Positions 34,509 to 46,410 of a stretch of DNA of 64,000 nucleotides are shown here, one piece after another. The notes beneath the pieces were generated by a model. The model was given only the letters and a program-made list of their open reading frames with translations. It was not told where the DNA came from and did no database searches. Source of the stretch: Marchantia polymorpha subsp. ruderalis. Its lineage: Eukaryota > Streptophyta > Marchantiopsida > Marchantiales > Marchantiaceae. Both the position numbers and the translations under genes were made by a program. Location of the stretch: positions 24,262,001 through 24,326,000 of the forward strand of contig AP031357.1 of assembly GCA_037833965.1 (NCBI GenBank). The letters run 5' to 3'. The number at the start of each line of letters is the position of its first letter. Positions within the stretch are counted from its first letter, which is position 1.

Positions 34509-34967
34509 TCATTGCTCCACTACATAGATGGACGTGTACTTCGAGGAAGCCCTGTAAAAATGAAGAGTCACAGACAGAGACGCAGGAGGTAAAACTCGTA
34601 ATTCGCTGTATTCCTCGAGGAGTGCTGAAGGTGCTGAAGGCGGTAGAACATTCACTGAAGACCAGGATCCATGGAACGAAACCATGGAACCAGTCTGTGA
34701 AGCGTCCAGGGCACGGCGACATCGGATCGCGAGGACCACGGAGGCAAGAAACTCGCCTTGCCCTTCAAGACGACCTGAAGCGGACGAGAGAGCATCAGGC
34801 GACTTTCGCTCACTGTCTGCCACCGAACGCACCTCAATTGTCGGCCGAATTTTCGATTCGACTCCCGACTCCGCACCCGCCTTCCTTGTAGTAGAACTGG
34901 CGTACTGTTCGTGTCCTTGCAGCCGATGACCCACTAAAGAGCCAATCGCTCGAAGCGTCCGGAACAT
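34509..34967 (-). CDS. Unrecognised frame with a mitochondrial-presequence-like start
   Basis: The minus-strand frame runs from ATG at 34967 for 152 codons. It begins MFRTLRAIGSLVGHRLQGHE, basic and amphipathic with no acidic residue in the first 18, as in a mitochondrial presequence. The remainder is Ser/Ala/Arg-rich without a known domain. Near the 3' end a strong acceptor (a T-rich tract then tttttacag, about 34550) suggests that the true gene is spliced and the continuous frame is not the whole product. A long frame also runs on the opposite strand (34235-34891, with an internal ATG at 34321). GC content is higher than the surroundings, which is the other hint of a gene. I cannot choose the strand with certainty. 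Confidence 0.27.
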   Translation of the reverse strand: MFRTLRAIGSLVGHRLQGHEQYASSTTRKAGAESGVESKIRPTIEVRSVADSERKSPDALSSASGRLEGQGEFLASVVLAIRCRRALDASQTGSMVSFHGSWSSVNVLPPSAPSALLEEYSELRVLPPASLSVTLHFYRASSKYTSIYVVEQ

Positions 34968-36827
34968 TCCCGTTTCCAAAATGGCAAAAAGTGCCCTCGG
35001 AAGTTGCAACCGGCTCCATCGAGCTCCCGTTCACATTCACGGGCTATTTACTGTTCATTTTTCTCCACCCTTGTAAATCGTGATCGAAATGCTTCAAAGT
35101 TGGAGAAGCAGTTAAATATAGTGTAGACCCACAATCCGTAAATTTGGAAAGGGACGGAAAACTTATCTCTGGTGTAAAATCACGTTGGAAAAGTTTGTCA
35201 CGATGTTTCCAAAATATTTTTAAAACTGTTCAATCTATTGACATTGGCACGGAGGATTTCAATTTTATTGTCTAGCCTTTATGAACAGCCAGTCTCTTTT
35301 TAGATCTTCGAGACATTCCCTTTGTCGACAAGCGGATACCTTTTTTGTCGTATTGAAAGAAGCTAGGCCACGTTCACGTACACGTTGTAAAGTATCTACT
35401 ATAATTAATACATTGATTTATCAAATGTAAAAGCGATGAAGGGGCGTTTGTACAATATTGGTCTTTCGTATTGGTCACTGCCTTGTTATGTATGCAATAT
35501 CGTCAAAATTTTCCGCTAGACTCCATAACTGACCTACTCCGCGAACAAGTTACATGCATAATTAGTTGAAGATTTGTGAACTTTTCCAGTCATTGAACAA
35601 ATTGGCTGTGGTAACCTAAGCAGCTACTAATTTTCGAATAAGTCACTGACACGTTCTTTGACATTCCATGACTGAGACCTGGAACCATGAACCTCCTTAG
35701 AAAGAGGTTCTCGGTTTATGCCCTGTGCCAAGAGTCCCACCAGAGTATCTTCTCAGCTCTAAACTCCATACAATTTCGAGGGCCTTATTAGTCAGTTGAT
35801 TTATGTGAATCTTCCGTATTTAGATGAGGCACCTTGATTCACTAGGATTTTGACAGCAATATCTCCGACATTGTTTAACGTAAAGATGATCCGCTTATTT
35901 GTACAAAGTTGTGAAAATGGTGAAGTCTTCTATGGTGCGAAAACTAGTTTCTAATAAACTCGCATCGTCAATTTTGACTCTAGAAATATCCTCTAATTTG
36001 GGTTAGTCTTTTCTTCATCGTTGCAATTGTGTACTCTATATTGCTATAATGATGTGGGCAAGTTCACTGCTTAGCGGATAAAATGGAGGGTGGGGTAAAC
36101 TACCCTTTTCAAGGAAAGAAGTCGCGTTGTGAATTCATAGGCGTGTGAAATGGTTGGATGCATAGTCCCATACTTTCAAAACATCTCTAGTTTTCTGTAT
36201 AAGCAATCAAGGTAATAAGAGAAGGGAGGGCGAAATAGCAAAAATCCTCGAGACCCATCAAATAGCACGTGACTATATAGTGTAATGCCGTAACTCGAAA
36301 CCGGCTCTCTTGGCCATGGAGCTCAAGAATTCCAGTTGAGTAGAACCTAAGATCTTGACCGGGTTTGACCGTCAATAGCCTGGAAATTCCCATCGTCTCA
36401 CCCGGGCCAAGAGAGAGAGCACAGTGGGAGGCTTTCGGGAACAGAAGGGACGGAAGCTGGTGGAAAGAATCGGGTTGGGCGACTTGAACTTTCCATTGGC
36501 GGAGGGGTCGTTGCTGATTGACCCCGGAATTCGCTCCACCCGGCCCGTGGTTCCGGAAGCGAACAGCGGAACATGCTTCGCTCTGGCAGTGGTCTGCTTT
36601 CGCTCCGGACCCCTGAAAGCGTAACAGCGGCATACAGAGTGAATGTCGTCGCTGGAATTGTGGCGATTTGATCGCGATTTGCTGGAATTTTGATCTGTGC
36701 CGACGACCTCCGTTTCTGGCCCGTGACGTGCACTTGTTTTTCAGTATCCTTTTCAGATCCGATCTGCTGTTCGCAGCGGCTGTTCTCTCGAGACGATTTT
36801 AGGGGGAGAATTCTGGCCGAGAAAATC
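34968..36827. other. Intergenic and 5' flank of GrpE
   Basis: AT-rich from about 35040 to 36050, then GC-richer toward the GrpE start. Minus-strand frames of 148 codons (36187-36633) and 143 codons (36398-36829) overlap each other and the GrpE upstream region. They show no domain and are probably by-products of promoter GC content. The GrpE promoter and 5' leader lie at the right end. Confidence 0.45.
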
Positions 36828-39101
36828 ATGAGTATGGCATGCCGAAGGACAACGTTGCGGCGCGTCCTGGAGGTGGTGGAGCGCTGTCATAGAAAAGCCA
36901 CGGGAGCTCTCTCCGATGCCGCTTCTACTGCGGTAGTTTCTCAATCGAGAAAAATCGCCTCGTCCACGAATTCTCTTGCTTTGGTGTGTCTCTCGCCATG
37001 TGAGGACACTGTGAGGAGTTTTGTGAACGATTTTTCAGTCTTCTGTTCAAGATTTGCATTAGGGCGTTTGGTAATAGATTGACGCTCGTTGTGAGGTGGC
37101 GCAGTGGTTTTATGTTTGGCGACCCTTAAACCCTAGATTTTGTGAAATTCGGAATCTGCAATTACACTGCAACGGAGCTAGTTAGATGTGGATATTTCCT
37201 TTGTCGATCAGCTTGCCGTCTGTCGCCTATTGCAGTCCGCATGAATATGCTACCTTGTACTTTCTCATGAGAATCAAAGTTGCGTGTAAATGGCCTAGAA
37301 ATCTCATATTCAACGATCTTCTCTTGTAAGTTAGGTCTCACTTTTTCGGATATTTGACTGCAGTCACGATGGGGTTCTTCTATTGTTCCAAGGGCAACAA
37401 TTCAAGTGCCTTTTTTGGAACTTCGGGGTGCAACGAATGCTCTGTCTTTCTCCTCTGCTGCAACCCCTCAGGTCGATGGAAAGGATGGAAGCAGCCCAGG
37501 AACCTCAACGGAAACTACTGCCACTCCTGCTAGCACGGAGGACGAGCCTGTCCAAACACAAGGAGGTGCAGAGCGCAAAGGGGGTCACGAGGAAGTGGAG
37601 AAGGAGGATATGGTTGGTCTCTTAGCTGAAAAGCTCGCCCTTATCGAACAAAAAGAAAAAGAAGTGAAAGAGCTAAAAGACAAACTCCTTTGGAGCTTGG
37701 CAGAGATGGAAAACGTAAGGGACAGAGCGAGAAGAGACGCCGACAGTACGAGAAAGTTTGCTGTCCAGGTATGTCTTGTTCGTCAAATGTATGACTTTTA
37801 TCAATGTGGGAATTTATTGTGTGAAAAAAAGTAATGCAACTTAGTGTTCTACTTTGAACTTTGCCTAGAAAGATGTATGCATGCTGTTCAAAACAAAGTT
37901 TTGTACAGCATGCATGAAACCTCATGTGGAATCCTTTCCTGATTTCATGTAACGTAAGTTACATGGAGATTCATAACTATTCTTATGCACATATTGGAGG
38001 AATGCGTGGCATGCTTCTTTCTTATCTGCTAATAAAACTCGCGAGGACTCTGGAAAACAAGGGTCTTCTATCTGTTCAAGGGTCGAGAAGATGTATCTTA
38101 TATGCCCTCATTCCAGTTTGCATCAAAGACTTACAGCCCAGTTATTTGTGATTCAGAGTTTTGCGAAAGGTCTGCTAGATGTGGCAGATAATTTATCACG
38201 AGCAGCCGCTGCCGTGCCAGAGAAGATTGCAAAGTCAAATGCTGCAGATGATCCCACTGGAACAGTCAAGTTACTGCAATCATTATTACAAGGAGTGGAA
38301 ATGACTGAGAAACAGCTGCTCCAGGTGTGTTCCTAGGCTGACAGGATTTTTATTTTTTTAATTATTCTTGTTTACAACTTTCTACTCGAAATGCTCGGCA
38401 TGTCTATCATATTCAGGATAATGAGTGCGTTGTCCATTAGCCATGGTGATTTCTCGTGTGATTGTTACTGGTGAGAGGCTGCCTAGAACATTAACTCGCA
38501 AGTACAAATTCAATGTCATTCTCTTCATGTAATATCTTGACTGATCCAGATCTTTCAAGTGTAAAGCAACATATCAGTTTACTTACTGATAGTTTATTTT
38601 TACTTACTGATGTAGCCAGGATCTCGGATCTGTAGGGCAACAAGAACTCTTGACAAGTTTTAGAGGTTGAGGCTTAATCGGATTCGCAAGTGTTTATCTA
38701 GCCGATATGCCTTCAGGTTAAAATTTCCTGCTTATGTGACCGGTGACATTTCGGAGTGACAGGCCTTTAAGAAGCAGGGTCTGGAGAAATTTGATCCGTT
38801 AGGTGAAGCGTTTGATCCAAGTAAACATGCTGCCATATTCGAAGTAGATGACGCAACAAAAACTCCTGGAACTGTGGCTATGGTATTGAAGGTATGACTT
38901 AACTCTGTTTGCATAATTTGGCGACTTGATATTTCAAATGAAGCTCAGTTCTTTATGGATGTTGACTGTAGCATCCTTCTTAGTAAAGGAAGGAAGCAAC
39001 CACTCATACATCGTTCTTACTCTTCGCAGGCTGGTTATTCATTGAATGAAAGAGTCATCCGCCCTGCTGAAGTTGCAGTGGTGAAGGAACCCTCAGCATA
39101 A
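36828..39101 (+). CDS. Mitochondrial GrpE, nucleotide-exchange factor of Hsp70
   Basis: Five exons: 36828-36983, 37364-37768, 38157-38324, 38763-38891 and 39030-39101. All introns are GT-AG and phase 0. The first ATG at 36828 gives 309 residues, typical of plant mitochondrial GrpE (Mge1). Residues 1-85 form an Arg/Ser/Ala-rich targeting presequence ending near FSSAATPQ. A low-complexity acidic linker follows. The dimerising coiled coil spans about 131-178 and includes LLWSLAEMENVRDRARRD, with the family's AEMEN.R.R..RD motif. Then come FAKGLLDVADNL and GVEMTEKQLL in the helical bundle, and the beta-wing with KFDPLGEAFDP, PGTVAMVLKAGY and RVIRPAEVAV. The protein releases ADP from matrix Hsp70 so that import and folding cycles proceed. 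The exon 1/2 junction is the least certain. An acceptor at 37471 would also keep frame but would drop the FSSAATPQ segment. No plastid-type features are seen. Confidence 0.95.
37877..37915. repeat. Near-perfect hairpin, 18-bp arms, 3-nt loop, in GrpE intron 2
   Basis: The arms 37877-37894 and 37898-37915 pair with one mismatch around the loop aaa. The hairpin sits inside intron 2, about 110 bases after the donor. It is not part of either splice site. It may be a mutational foldback; a role in splicing cannot be seen from sequence. Confidence 0.9.
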
Positions 39102-41263
39102 GCTCTTCTAGAAAATTTTGTTAGTTCATAGAAATTTGTTAGGCGGGGATCGGACATGAGCTTCTCCGATTCAGTTCTGTTCGAAAATGTCAGGGCTGTC
39201 AAAATTGGAGAGTTTCGGTGAAGAAGAAAAGTTAGTTACCCATCCTTTGTGGGTTGTCAAGATATACCTACTAGATTATTATACCTGTTTCAATCATTCA
39301 AGATCCGAAAAGATTTCTCAAAAGGTGATATTTCAGTTGTGGCGGGCAAGTACTGTATACTGGAAGGTCGTGATGTAACGTTCTGAACTTAGTTCTGTTG
39401 ACAAATTCGTCATGAATAAACATCCGACAACCATAGCAACACGTACTTTGAAGTAGCAATAATTGAAGTAATACCTGAATCAAATCCTTCATGTGAAGAA
39501 ATTTGGAGTGGCAATGTCATCAACTTTGTTCTCGTGATTTGGCGTGACATCGCAAAAGTAAGTTATCCAGGTGAAATGATATCCAGCAAATAGATTTCTT
39601 ACCCCAGGTACTTCCGCATCTCTTCTGCAATATAAGGTTGAATATAAGATGCTTTGCATGGTAGGGCGGGTGGTGCTCTCATCTCGGTATACAGTCGGAT
39701 TATCTCAGTCACATGGTATTATCGATCAACGTGATGGTGTTGTATAGAGCTCAGAGGAGTGGACTACTAACACATCGCAGAGCGGAAGCGCAGAGAAGAC
39801 GTAGGTATACGAAGTGTGAGAAGTTGGTGTTTTCGGATCAGAAAAAACTATTTGGAGGAAAGTACATGTGCCTCTCTATCCTATCAGCAGCAGTGGTGCG
39901 AGGTTGCTCAGTTACAAATCAGTACAGCGGAAAGGGCGTCATATATTTGATGCGGATCCACATATTTGGGAAACCGTTGATACCTAGTGACACAGGGGGA
40001 GAGAGATAGGAGTGGCAATTTCCAGTTATCGTGCCTTGTCCACAGTCTACACCTACCGTAACGCCAAGGGCAATTTTTTTTTTCTTGTCGGTAATTTTAT
40101 GATTTCCTGCTTAGCGAGCGTTGAAGCACAATGCGTTAAGGAGAAACATAAACTTATCTCGGAGCAGTTTAGACCATAGACGAGTTGTACACGACTGGTA
40201 ATGTTGAGAGGATTACTGTGAAAGTGAAGCCAGACGGTAAAGACATAAGTCGTGATAGCTCTACGACAGTTCTTAAAACAACTGGTTTCTAGTCTATTGC
40301 AGAGTAACGTCCTCGGCAAATTGATCATTGGATTAGTGAACACATGCGTTTCTGGTAAAGCAACCCGAATTTTGACTATCGTACGCTAAGGCCAATGTGT
40401 AAAGGGGAGTACACATTCCCCGGCCTATTTTTTTAGTATTAGTATTTTAGTGAATCCATGGAAGAGCTCTAATGTCAGGAGCCTTGAATTTTCTATTAGC
40501 TAAAACTTATCGAACGGGAAGGAATATACGAGAAATTCTTGGCTGATAAAGAAGCCCAGATTCGCAGCTGAGGTCGCTCCTTCCGGTCTTCTCGAAGACT
40601 TCATTGTTAGGAAATCGCCTTGATTTAAAGGTGGAAGTAAAAAGATAGCGGATGTGTTGGGACTGAGCAATCAACTTTGTACCATATCATTGTCGAATAT
40701 TATTGGCCAGAACATACTTCTGATGTAAATGTGGGATACCAATACTTGCATGACGAAATGTCACAGGAAGATTCTTACTTGAAGTAGTTTTAGACACGAG
40801 ATTCGGAAAATTTTATGGTTGTTTCTATGGCTGCGTACGATTTTGCAGACAATGTAGATCAAGCAGGAGATGTTGTAAAGCCCGTCAGAGTGACATACTG
40901 GCAGACTACTCCTTGTCCGACTCGGACCAGTATGTACCACTGTACCTTAGTGCCTTTTAGAGTGCACAAGGTGACGAGGAAATGTGTAAAAGGTAAATAA
41001 TTGAAAAATCCTTTTCAGATCCTGTGATGCAGTTTGAGGGAAGATGTAATGGCCTGTAAGCGCGGATACCCAAGGGAGGGAGAAGGGCTGATTTGACAGT
41101 TCTCGATCAAGCTCTGACAATGGGAGTTGATGGTCAGATACTCGAACGGCAAGCACTCATTTGCTCTGGAGAAAAGCAAGCTGTAGTGTGGGGCTGGAGA
41201 GGAGAGGCAGAACACTGTGAGGACGACGGCCAACTCACAGAAAGGAAAGGCGGTCGGAGACTC
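39102..41263. other. Intergenic between two convergent genes
   Basis: This lies between the ends of the plus-strand GrpE gene and the minus-strand charged-protein gene, so both 3' untranslated regions are here. Frames up to 98 codons (39713-40009) carry no domain. No RNA gene is seen. Confidence 0.5.
39415..39420 (+). terminator. Candidate polyadenylation signal for GrpE
   Basis: A canonical aataaa lies 314 bases downstream of the GrpE stop codon, within the usual range for a plant 3' untranslated region. Plant signals are loose, so this is only a candidate. Confidence 0.3.
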
Positions 41264-42236
41264 CTACTCTCTCCAACCGTCTTCACGTTTCTTCAATATT
41301 TTGGAGACAGTTCGACTCTCCCTAACCTTGCTTTTCTTAGGCAATGACATGTTTTTGCGGGGTCTGTTTTCTTTGGATGGGCTCGGCTTGCTTCGATCGG
41401 GGCAAGTTATTGTGTTCAAATAGAACACAGCTGTGGTCGTGGGCCCAACTCGTCTCTGTTTTGAGTGTGGGGCATCGTCGAGCAGAGCGTCTTCTCGTTT
41501 ACAAGAGTTCCACAGTTGGCTCAGTAAATCGTCGTCCGTATCCTCGAACTCATCAGCCAAAAACTCGTCACTTAATTGAGGGCCCACGGTTTCTACGTCC
41601 GTCTCTGAGCCAGATTTTGCATCTTCTTCACCGTCTTCTAGTTCCAGAATTGTCACGCCTTCTGTTTTATTAGATTTCTTTTGCGATGGGATTTTCTTCT
41701 CCTTAGACTCTTTGAGTTTAGCCATTATGTCTCGGGGATTCAGTTGTCTGGGAGATAACGACGCACTGGCCTTGGGATTTGAGGTCCGAATTAGAGGCAG
41801 TCGCCTCTTCAAATCGGAAAAGTTCCATTCCAAGCTGCAGGCGTTCCTCGGTTTCAAAACTTCCGGGGATGATTGTTGATGTGACTTTCTCGCACCTGCA
41901 AAGAGTGTGTACGTGCCTGCGTGAGTAGCTGGTTGCTGCTGAAGATATTCAACTCAAGGAATTTCTGCCGATTGCTATGATTCATACAAGTGTCACGTTA
42001 TTCCCACCTACATCCACCTAACCTATCAGATATGCTTGATTACGGGAGGTCCCATATAATAAAACCTTCCCTGTAGTCAATGCGAGACATGACTCCGATG
42101 CTAGCAGGCTAATCCCGCCATGATCAGGACGAGGCTAGAAAGAATGACCTGGAATGGTGGACTTGGCACTCTTGATCTTGCGTTGCATAACCTTCAGAAG
42201 CAAATCCTGCTCCCTGCACCGTCTCAAGGCAGCCAT
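41264..42236 (-). CDS. Unrecognised charged protein with a KEN-box-like motif (239 residues)
   Basis: Two minus-strand exons. Exon 1 is 42236-42149, from MAALRRCREQDLLLKVM to ..STIP. Its donor is CCAG/GTCATT, which is weak. Exon 2 is 41895-41264, with acceptor ctctttgcag. The phase-1 join makes a Gly codon, and exon 2 runs open for 210 codons to TAG. The N-terminal 100 residues are basic (FSDLKRRLPLI, MAKLKESKEKK). Residues about 113-170 are strongly acidic (EDGEEDAKSGSETD, DEFEDTDDDLL). The C-terminal 60 are basic and contain SKENRPRK, a KEN-box-like degron (KEN at 204-206, followed by Arg-Pro). It has no membrane segment or signal peptide, so it is probably nuclear or cytosolic and largely disordered. 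KEN boxes mark APC/C substrates, but I cannot place this protein in a family. Exon 1 stays open upstream of the ATG, so a 5' exon is possible. Confidence 0.62.
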
Positions 42237-42925
42237 CCATTCACAGAGATGCAGGAGACTTCTGATTCAGTAAAAGACTCAACAGCAAAATCCTACGAAC
42301 CCTAAAGATTTTTGCAACAAGCATCTGCCTCATGACATGTTCTGGTCGTTATACCCCGAGGAGTCTACGTCCCGTGACCTGCTTTTGGCGAAACTTCAGG
42401 AATGTCAGTTTTCCATGCTGTTCCATGCAATGCAAATCCAGCACAGCACCGGACTCACTGATTGAACTAGTTCTCCTACCACCTCGTCCTCGGTGTGTAT
42501 GTCTGTGGTCCAAATTGCTTTGTGTGAAAAAAACCCAGTCAAGGGTGGGTGTCCACCATACCATTGGTCGATGAGTCGATTCGTGAATTTCTTCTGCGGT
42601 CGAATCATCGCAGCTCTTGTTGCTACAAACTCTTCAACCAGGAGTACTGCTAGTCACTCACTCCTACTGTAGTCTTCATCCGGACGATTACTCCTTCTCT
42701 TTCTCTGCCGAGCCGTGGACCACAAGCGTCCTGCATCGGACACCCCCCAACGCATCGCTCTCTCCTGTTCAAGCACATCGTACATTGCCCCGTCCCGTAG
42801 AAAATTGAAATACAAAAAGCACAGGCCCCTGTCAGACGCCATCAATTCTCTCCTTCCCATCTTCTTCCGTCTTCCTCAGGCCGTTACAAACCCTTTTCTC
42901 CTCTTCACCCCTTCACCTTCACCCC

Positions 42926-42945
42926 CCTCCTCCTCCTCCTCCTCC
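42926..42945. repeat. Trinucleotide microsatellite (cct)n
   Basis: Nearly seven tandem cct units within a longer pyrimidine-rich tract. Such tracts are common in plant 5' leaders and promoters. Confidence 0.9.
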
Positions 42946-43413
42946 GTCCAAGCAAAGACACAGACTCTCCTCTGCTTCCGACGTCCCCTCCAAATAAAGC
43001 ACGAGCCTTAAGTCACGAGCATCAGCGCCTTACAACAACCACTTCCGCATTCACGCACTGCCAATTCTCAGCCCCTAAACCCCTCCCGACCTTCTCTTCC
43101 GCCAAATCCTTCTCCCTCTCAGTCCCCATGGTCCATGCCTGCCCAAGCCTTCTCTCCCCCATTGCCCACCCCATTCTCCATCCTCCATCCACCGTCCCCT
43201 AACAAAGAATGTCCCAAGAGCATACAATATCCCACCTCTCGGCATCCGCGGCGAACCGCCCCACCCAAACCCCCGAAATCAACCATCTCCTCCTCCAGGA
43301 ATGATGATCGAGCCCATGAGAACCCTACTCCTCCTCGTCGCCCACCTTAAATCGTGCATTTCTACTTCACCACCTTCCACCCTTCCTCTTCCTTGTCCCT
43401 TTCCCAACTCGAC

Positions 43414-43632
43414 ATGACACGCGCTCCTTTTCCTAAATTTGCACAAGCCAAAGAAAAGAGCAAGCAACAAAGAGACATCAGGGAACGTACCCTCGGACAG
43501 ACAGGGGCACAGGATCAAAATGTCGTCGCTGCTGCAGCTGCTCGCGTTTCATGTGGCGCCTTCCAACCTCGGAACCAGCATGAGCTTGCTACCGTTATAA
43601 CGACCATCGTGTCCGCGCCGCCGGACATCTAA
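43414..43632 (+). CDS. Possible small protein (72 residues), unrecognised
   Basis: The frame runs from ATG at 43414 to TAA at 43632. It is basic at first (KFAQAKEKSKQQRDIRERTL), with an alanine run (VVAAAAARV). Another ATG in good context (43519) opens a different frame here. The frame lies at the end of a pyrimidine-rich leader-like stretch, which is the only context in its favour. No family is recognised, and chance is quite possible. Confidence 0.18.
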   Translation: MTRAPFPKFAQAKEKSKQQRDIRERTLGQTGAQDQNVVAAAAARVSCGAFQPRNQHELATVITTIVSAPPDI

Positions 43633-43803
43633 ACCTCGACGGACCGGAACGGCATCCGACGGTTGACGGTGGACCCGGACGTGAACCGAGGTTTAAGGTT
43701 CACGCGAACCTTGACCCGCGGGTGCAGTTACCAACACCTGTGCTGGACCATCAGGAGGTGAAAGGGCAGGCCTACGATCATACGATTAGCAAATCTCGTG
43801 GCC

Positions 43804-43992
43804 ATGATCGTGGATTATTTATGGCGATTGATCTCTTTTATCCATATCTTCTTGGGGGCTGCTGTTTCAGCAATCAATTTTATTTCACAAGAACGGGATC
43901 TGGGTGGACTGCTTGGTGCTGCAATGTCTCCAGCATGTTCAAGCATTGGTGAGAACTGTGCTACCGTACTGGGGTACGATATTCTCGTGTAA
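43804..43992 (+). CDS. Possible small membrane or secreted protein (62 residues)
   Basis: The frame runs from ATG at 43804 to TAA at 43992. The N-terminus is a hydrophobic helix (LISFIHIFLGAAVSAINFI), followed by a polar segment with two cysteines. It could be a signal peptide or a single membrane anchor. It begins about 170 bases after the frame at 43414, so both could be parts of one spliced transcript. The product is not recognised. Confidence 0.2.
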   Translation: MIVDYLWRLISFIHIFLGAAVSAINFISQERDLGGLLGAAMSPACSSIGENCATVLGYDILV

Positions 43993-46410
43993 TTAAACAT
44001 GATTTCATAACAATATAGGTTGGAAGCTGAGAGACCAAGGAAGGTGGAGCATTAACACTGGGATATATGTGATATAGTGTGTCCTCTTTTCCACTGAGAT
44101 CAAACCCTTCCATGGAGACTCTTTTGGTCACGGTCCAGAAATCTGCAGCTTCAACAAGTCTGCGGTAAGTGGCCATAATGAACTGAGGAAATGAAGTACA
44201 CCTGCGGACTGACAAGAGTGTTAGCTTCTACATTAGCTTACGAGCCATGAAATGCCAGGTTTGTCATTCTCATGCTGCTTCAGATTTCAAGAGAGGAGCA
44301 GAGGAGAGGAGGTTTAATCGACGAGATGGACCCCATCATGTGGAGGTCGTGCTCACTGGCTGTGTTTTAGGTTGGGTTGGTCTACACTGCAGCACCAAGA
44401 AGTTTGATGGATGACATGAAAGGGAGTCAACGAAAGGAGCTACATTACTGACTAATGTGGCGACCTCAAATTAGAATTGTACAAGTGCTGGCAAAAGTAA
44501 AGGCCACCGTGTGATTTTTGCCTCCCGATGAGTCGTAAAGTGCGTGATGATTCTGAAGCGTAGTTTGAAAAGGGTTGCAGTCGGCGCTTCTCGATGCATA
44601 TGGATAAATTTCACTGAAGGGTTTCCAATGAGGATAACTTCGAACAAGAGACATTTCAACTCCCGGAAACTCCAGTCAGAACATCAGCTCCCGGACCCTT
44701 TCAACACCTTGAAATCTCAACTGCAATCCATCCCTGCGTTTGTGAGAAATCTACAATACACTATCTCCTCCAGTGTCTTCTTGCCTACGTCAGTTCGTAG
44801 TCTCTTGTTTGTCATCAGGTCTCACAACTGGTCTCACAGTTGGGTCTGCAAGAAGCATCGGTCTTGACAAAGCTAATTCTGGTCATCAGCGTTGAGCAAA
44901 CGATGATGCCGGTAATGTAATTTGACAGTGCATCACAATTGAAACAATTCTTGAATCCACCTGGTTTCTCCTTCCAGGGGAGAAGGCTTGTTTCTAAGTA
45001 AAAGAATCTCAGGTTGTGGTGGTCAATATATAAATATAACTCAGCAGGAAGTAAAATGAAGAAAATGATGGGAAGACCTCACGTTGCCGCGGTCTTTCGT
45101 AATGGAATTCGGTCATTACATGGAAGCGATCATCAATCAAGTGCCGGACAAATAGGAGGGGAGTAATTTACGAGGACAGGGCATGTGCCTAATCCGAAGA
45201 ATTTTCAAATGCAGTAAAACGCCATAAGACTACGTATCAGACAACTTTGTAGCTTTCAAACAAATTCATGGTCTTGCAATAAAGCAGAAAAGGCAGAAGA
45301 AAAGTCGTATCATCCTGTACCTACAAAAGTTTCAGCCTCTATGCTGAGGAAGTAGGTTGATCAAATCTCTGAGAGTACCCATCAGGCTTGGAAACAACAC
45401 CAAAAGTATATGATAAAAGGTAGATGGATGCAAGCATTGACCACTGAAAGGAAGAATTTTTGTTCGATGCATAGCATGGCTGCATTATTCCTTCCCAGAG
45501 AAGCCAATTTTCTTGAGCTAGAGTAGGGTCATACCGACCAAACGTATGACTTAGGAAACTTTTGTTCGTTTGCGGTCACGGGGAAACAACAAAAGAGGAC
45601 GAATACAAAGGGGATTGAAGTGCGCGCAATTATACAAATTTGCTTTTCGTTTTCAACTAAAGCAACTTCACGCACCCTCGACAACACGAAATCTTTAGGG
45701 GCTCTCGTAGGCCGGAGACAGGTCCTTGACTCGTAGTCTAAGTTATTCTAATTCCGGATAAGACCCCTTTATCCTACAAATCGTTTTACCCGACAAAGTA
45801 TTCACAACCCGATTGGCAAAAGATCATTTATCCAAAATGTTAGCATGCCAGAAAAGTCAGCTCTTTTGCAGCAAGCCGTGATCCAAGCTCTGCACACGCT
45901 CCGCTGCAATCTGGTGACAAGCGTAGCTTTTGAAGCACCTACAACGTGTGTTTTCACATAATCTCACACCGTGACACAAGAGTCCATCACTCCCACTTTC
46001 ACCCGTAGGTCTTATCTCCAGTGACCAGCCACCATCTCACCAAGGCTTCATTGTTAAACTAATTTCTCATTTCCAAGAAACTTGTCGAGACGTTTGGGAG
46101 AACCTAGAAACTGCAGCAGGAGGCATTCATCCCCAAATATCGCAGCGTAGATACCCTTCATGTTAGAAACTGATAACTAGAAGCATTCTGCAATTTTTTG
46201 AAAGCTAAAAAATGATCCATACCTTGATAAGATATTGGGAAATAGTGTGCTGATTTATCATGCACCAACTTTTCGTAAGGACGAGCATGCAAACTCGAAA
46301 AACGAAAGTACCTTTCACGAAAACGTACCGACCAAAGAAACCGAATAATCGAATACACTTCCACCTTTCCTTCACTTTAGTCCGACGAGAATATCAGTCC
46401 GAAGGTTCGT

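Larger units (their letters stand above)
42237..46410. other. Mostly intergenic; pyrimidine-rich 5' flank then mixed DNA
   Basis: From 42640 to 43400 the plus strand is markedly C/T-rich with few stops, as in a plant promoter or 5' leader. This could form a shared divergent promoter with the minus-strand gene starting at 42236. Small plus-strand frames at 43414 and 43804 are listed separately. From 44000 to 46400 I see nothing beyond short frames. Confidence 0.4.

Noticed and set aside
36187-36633. 148-codon ATG frame on the minus strand upstream of GrpE
   Set aside because: No domain, and it overlaps another minus-strand frame (36398-36829). It lies in the GC-rich GrpE promoter area and is probably a chance opening.
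36690-36827. An upstream in-frame extension of GrpE exon 1
   Set aside because: The frame is open back to 36690 but contains no ATG before 36828. The peptide from 36828 already looks like a mitochondrial presequence.
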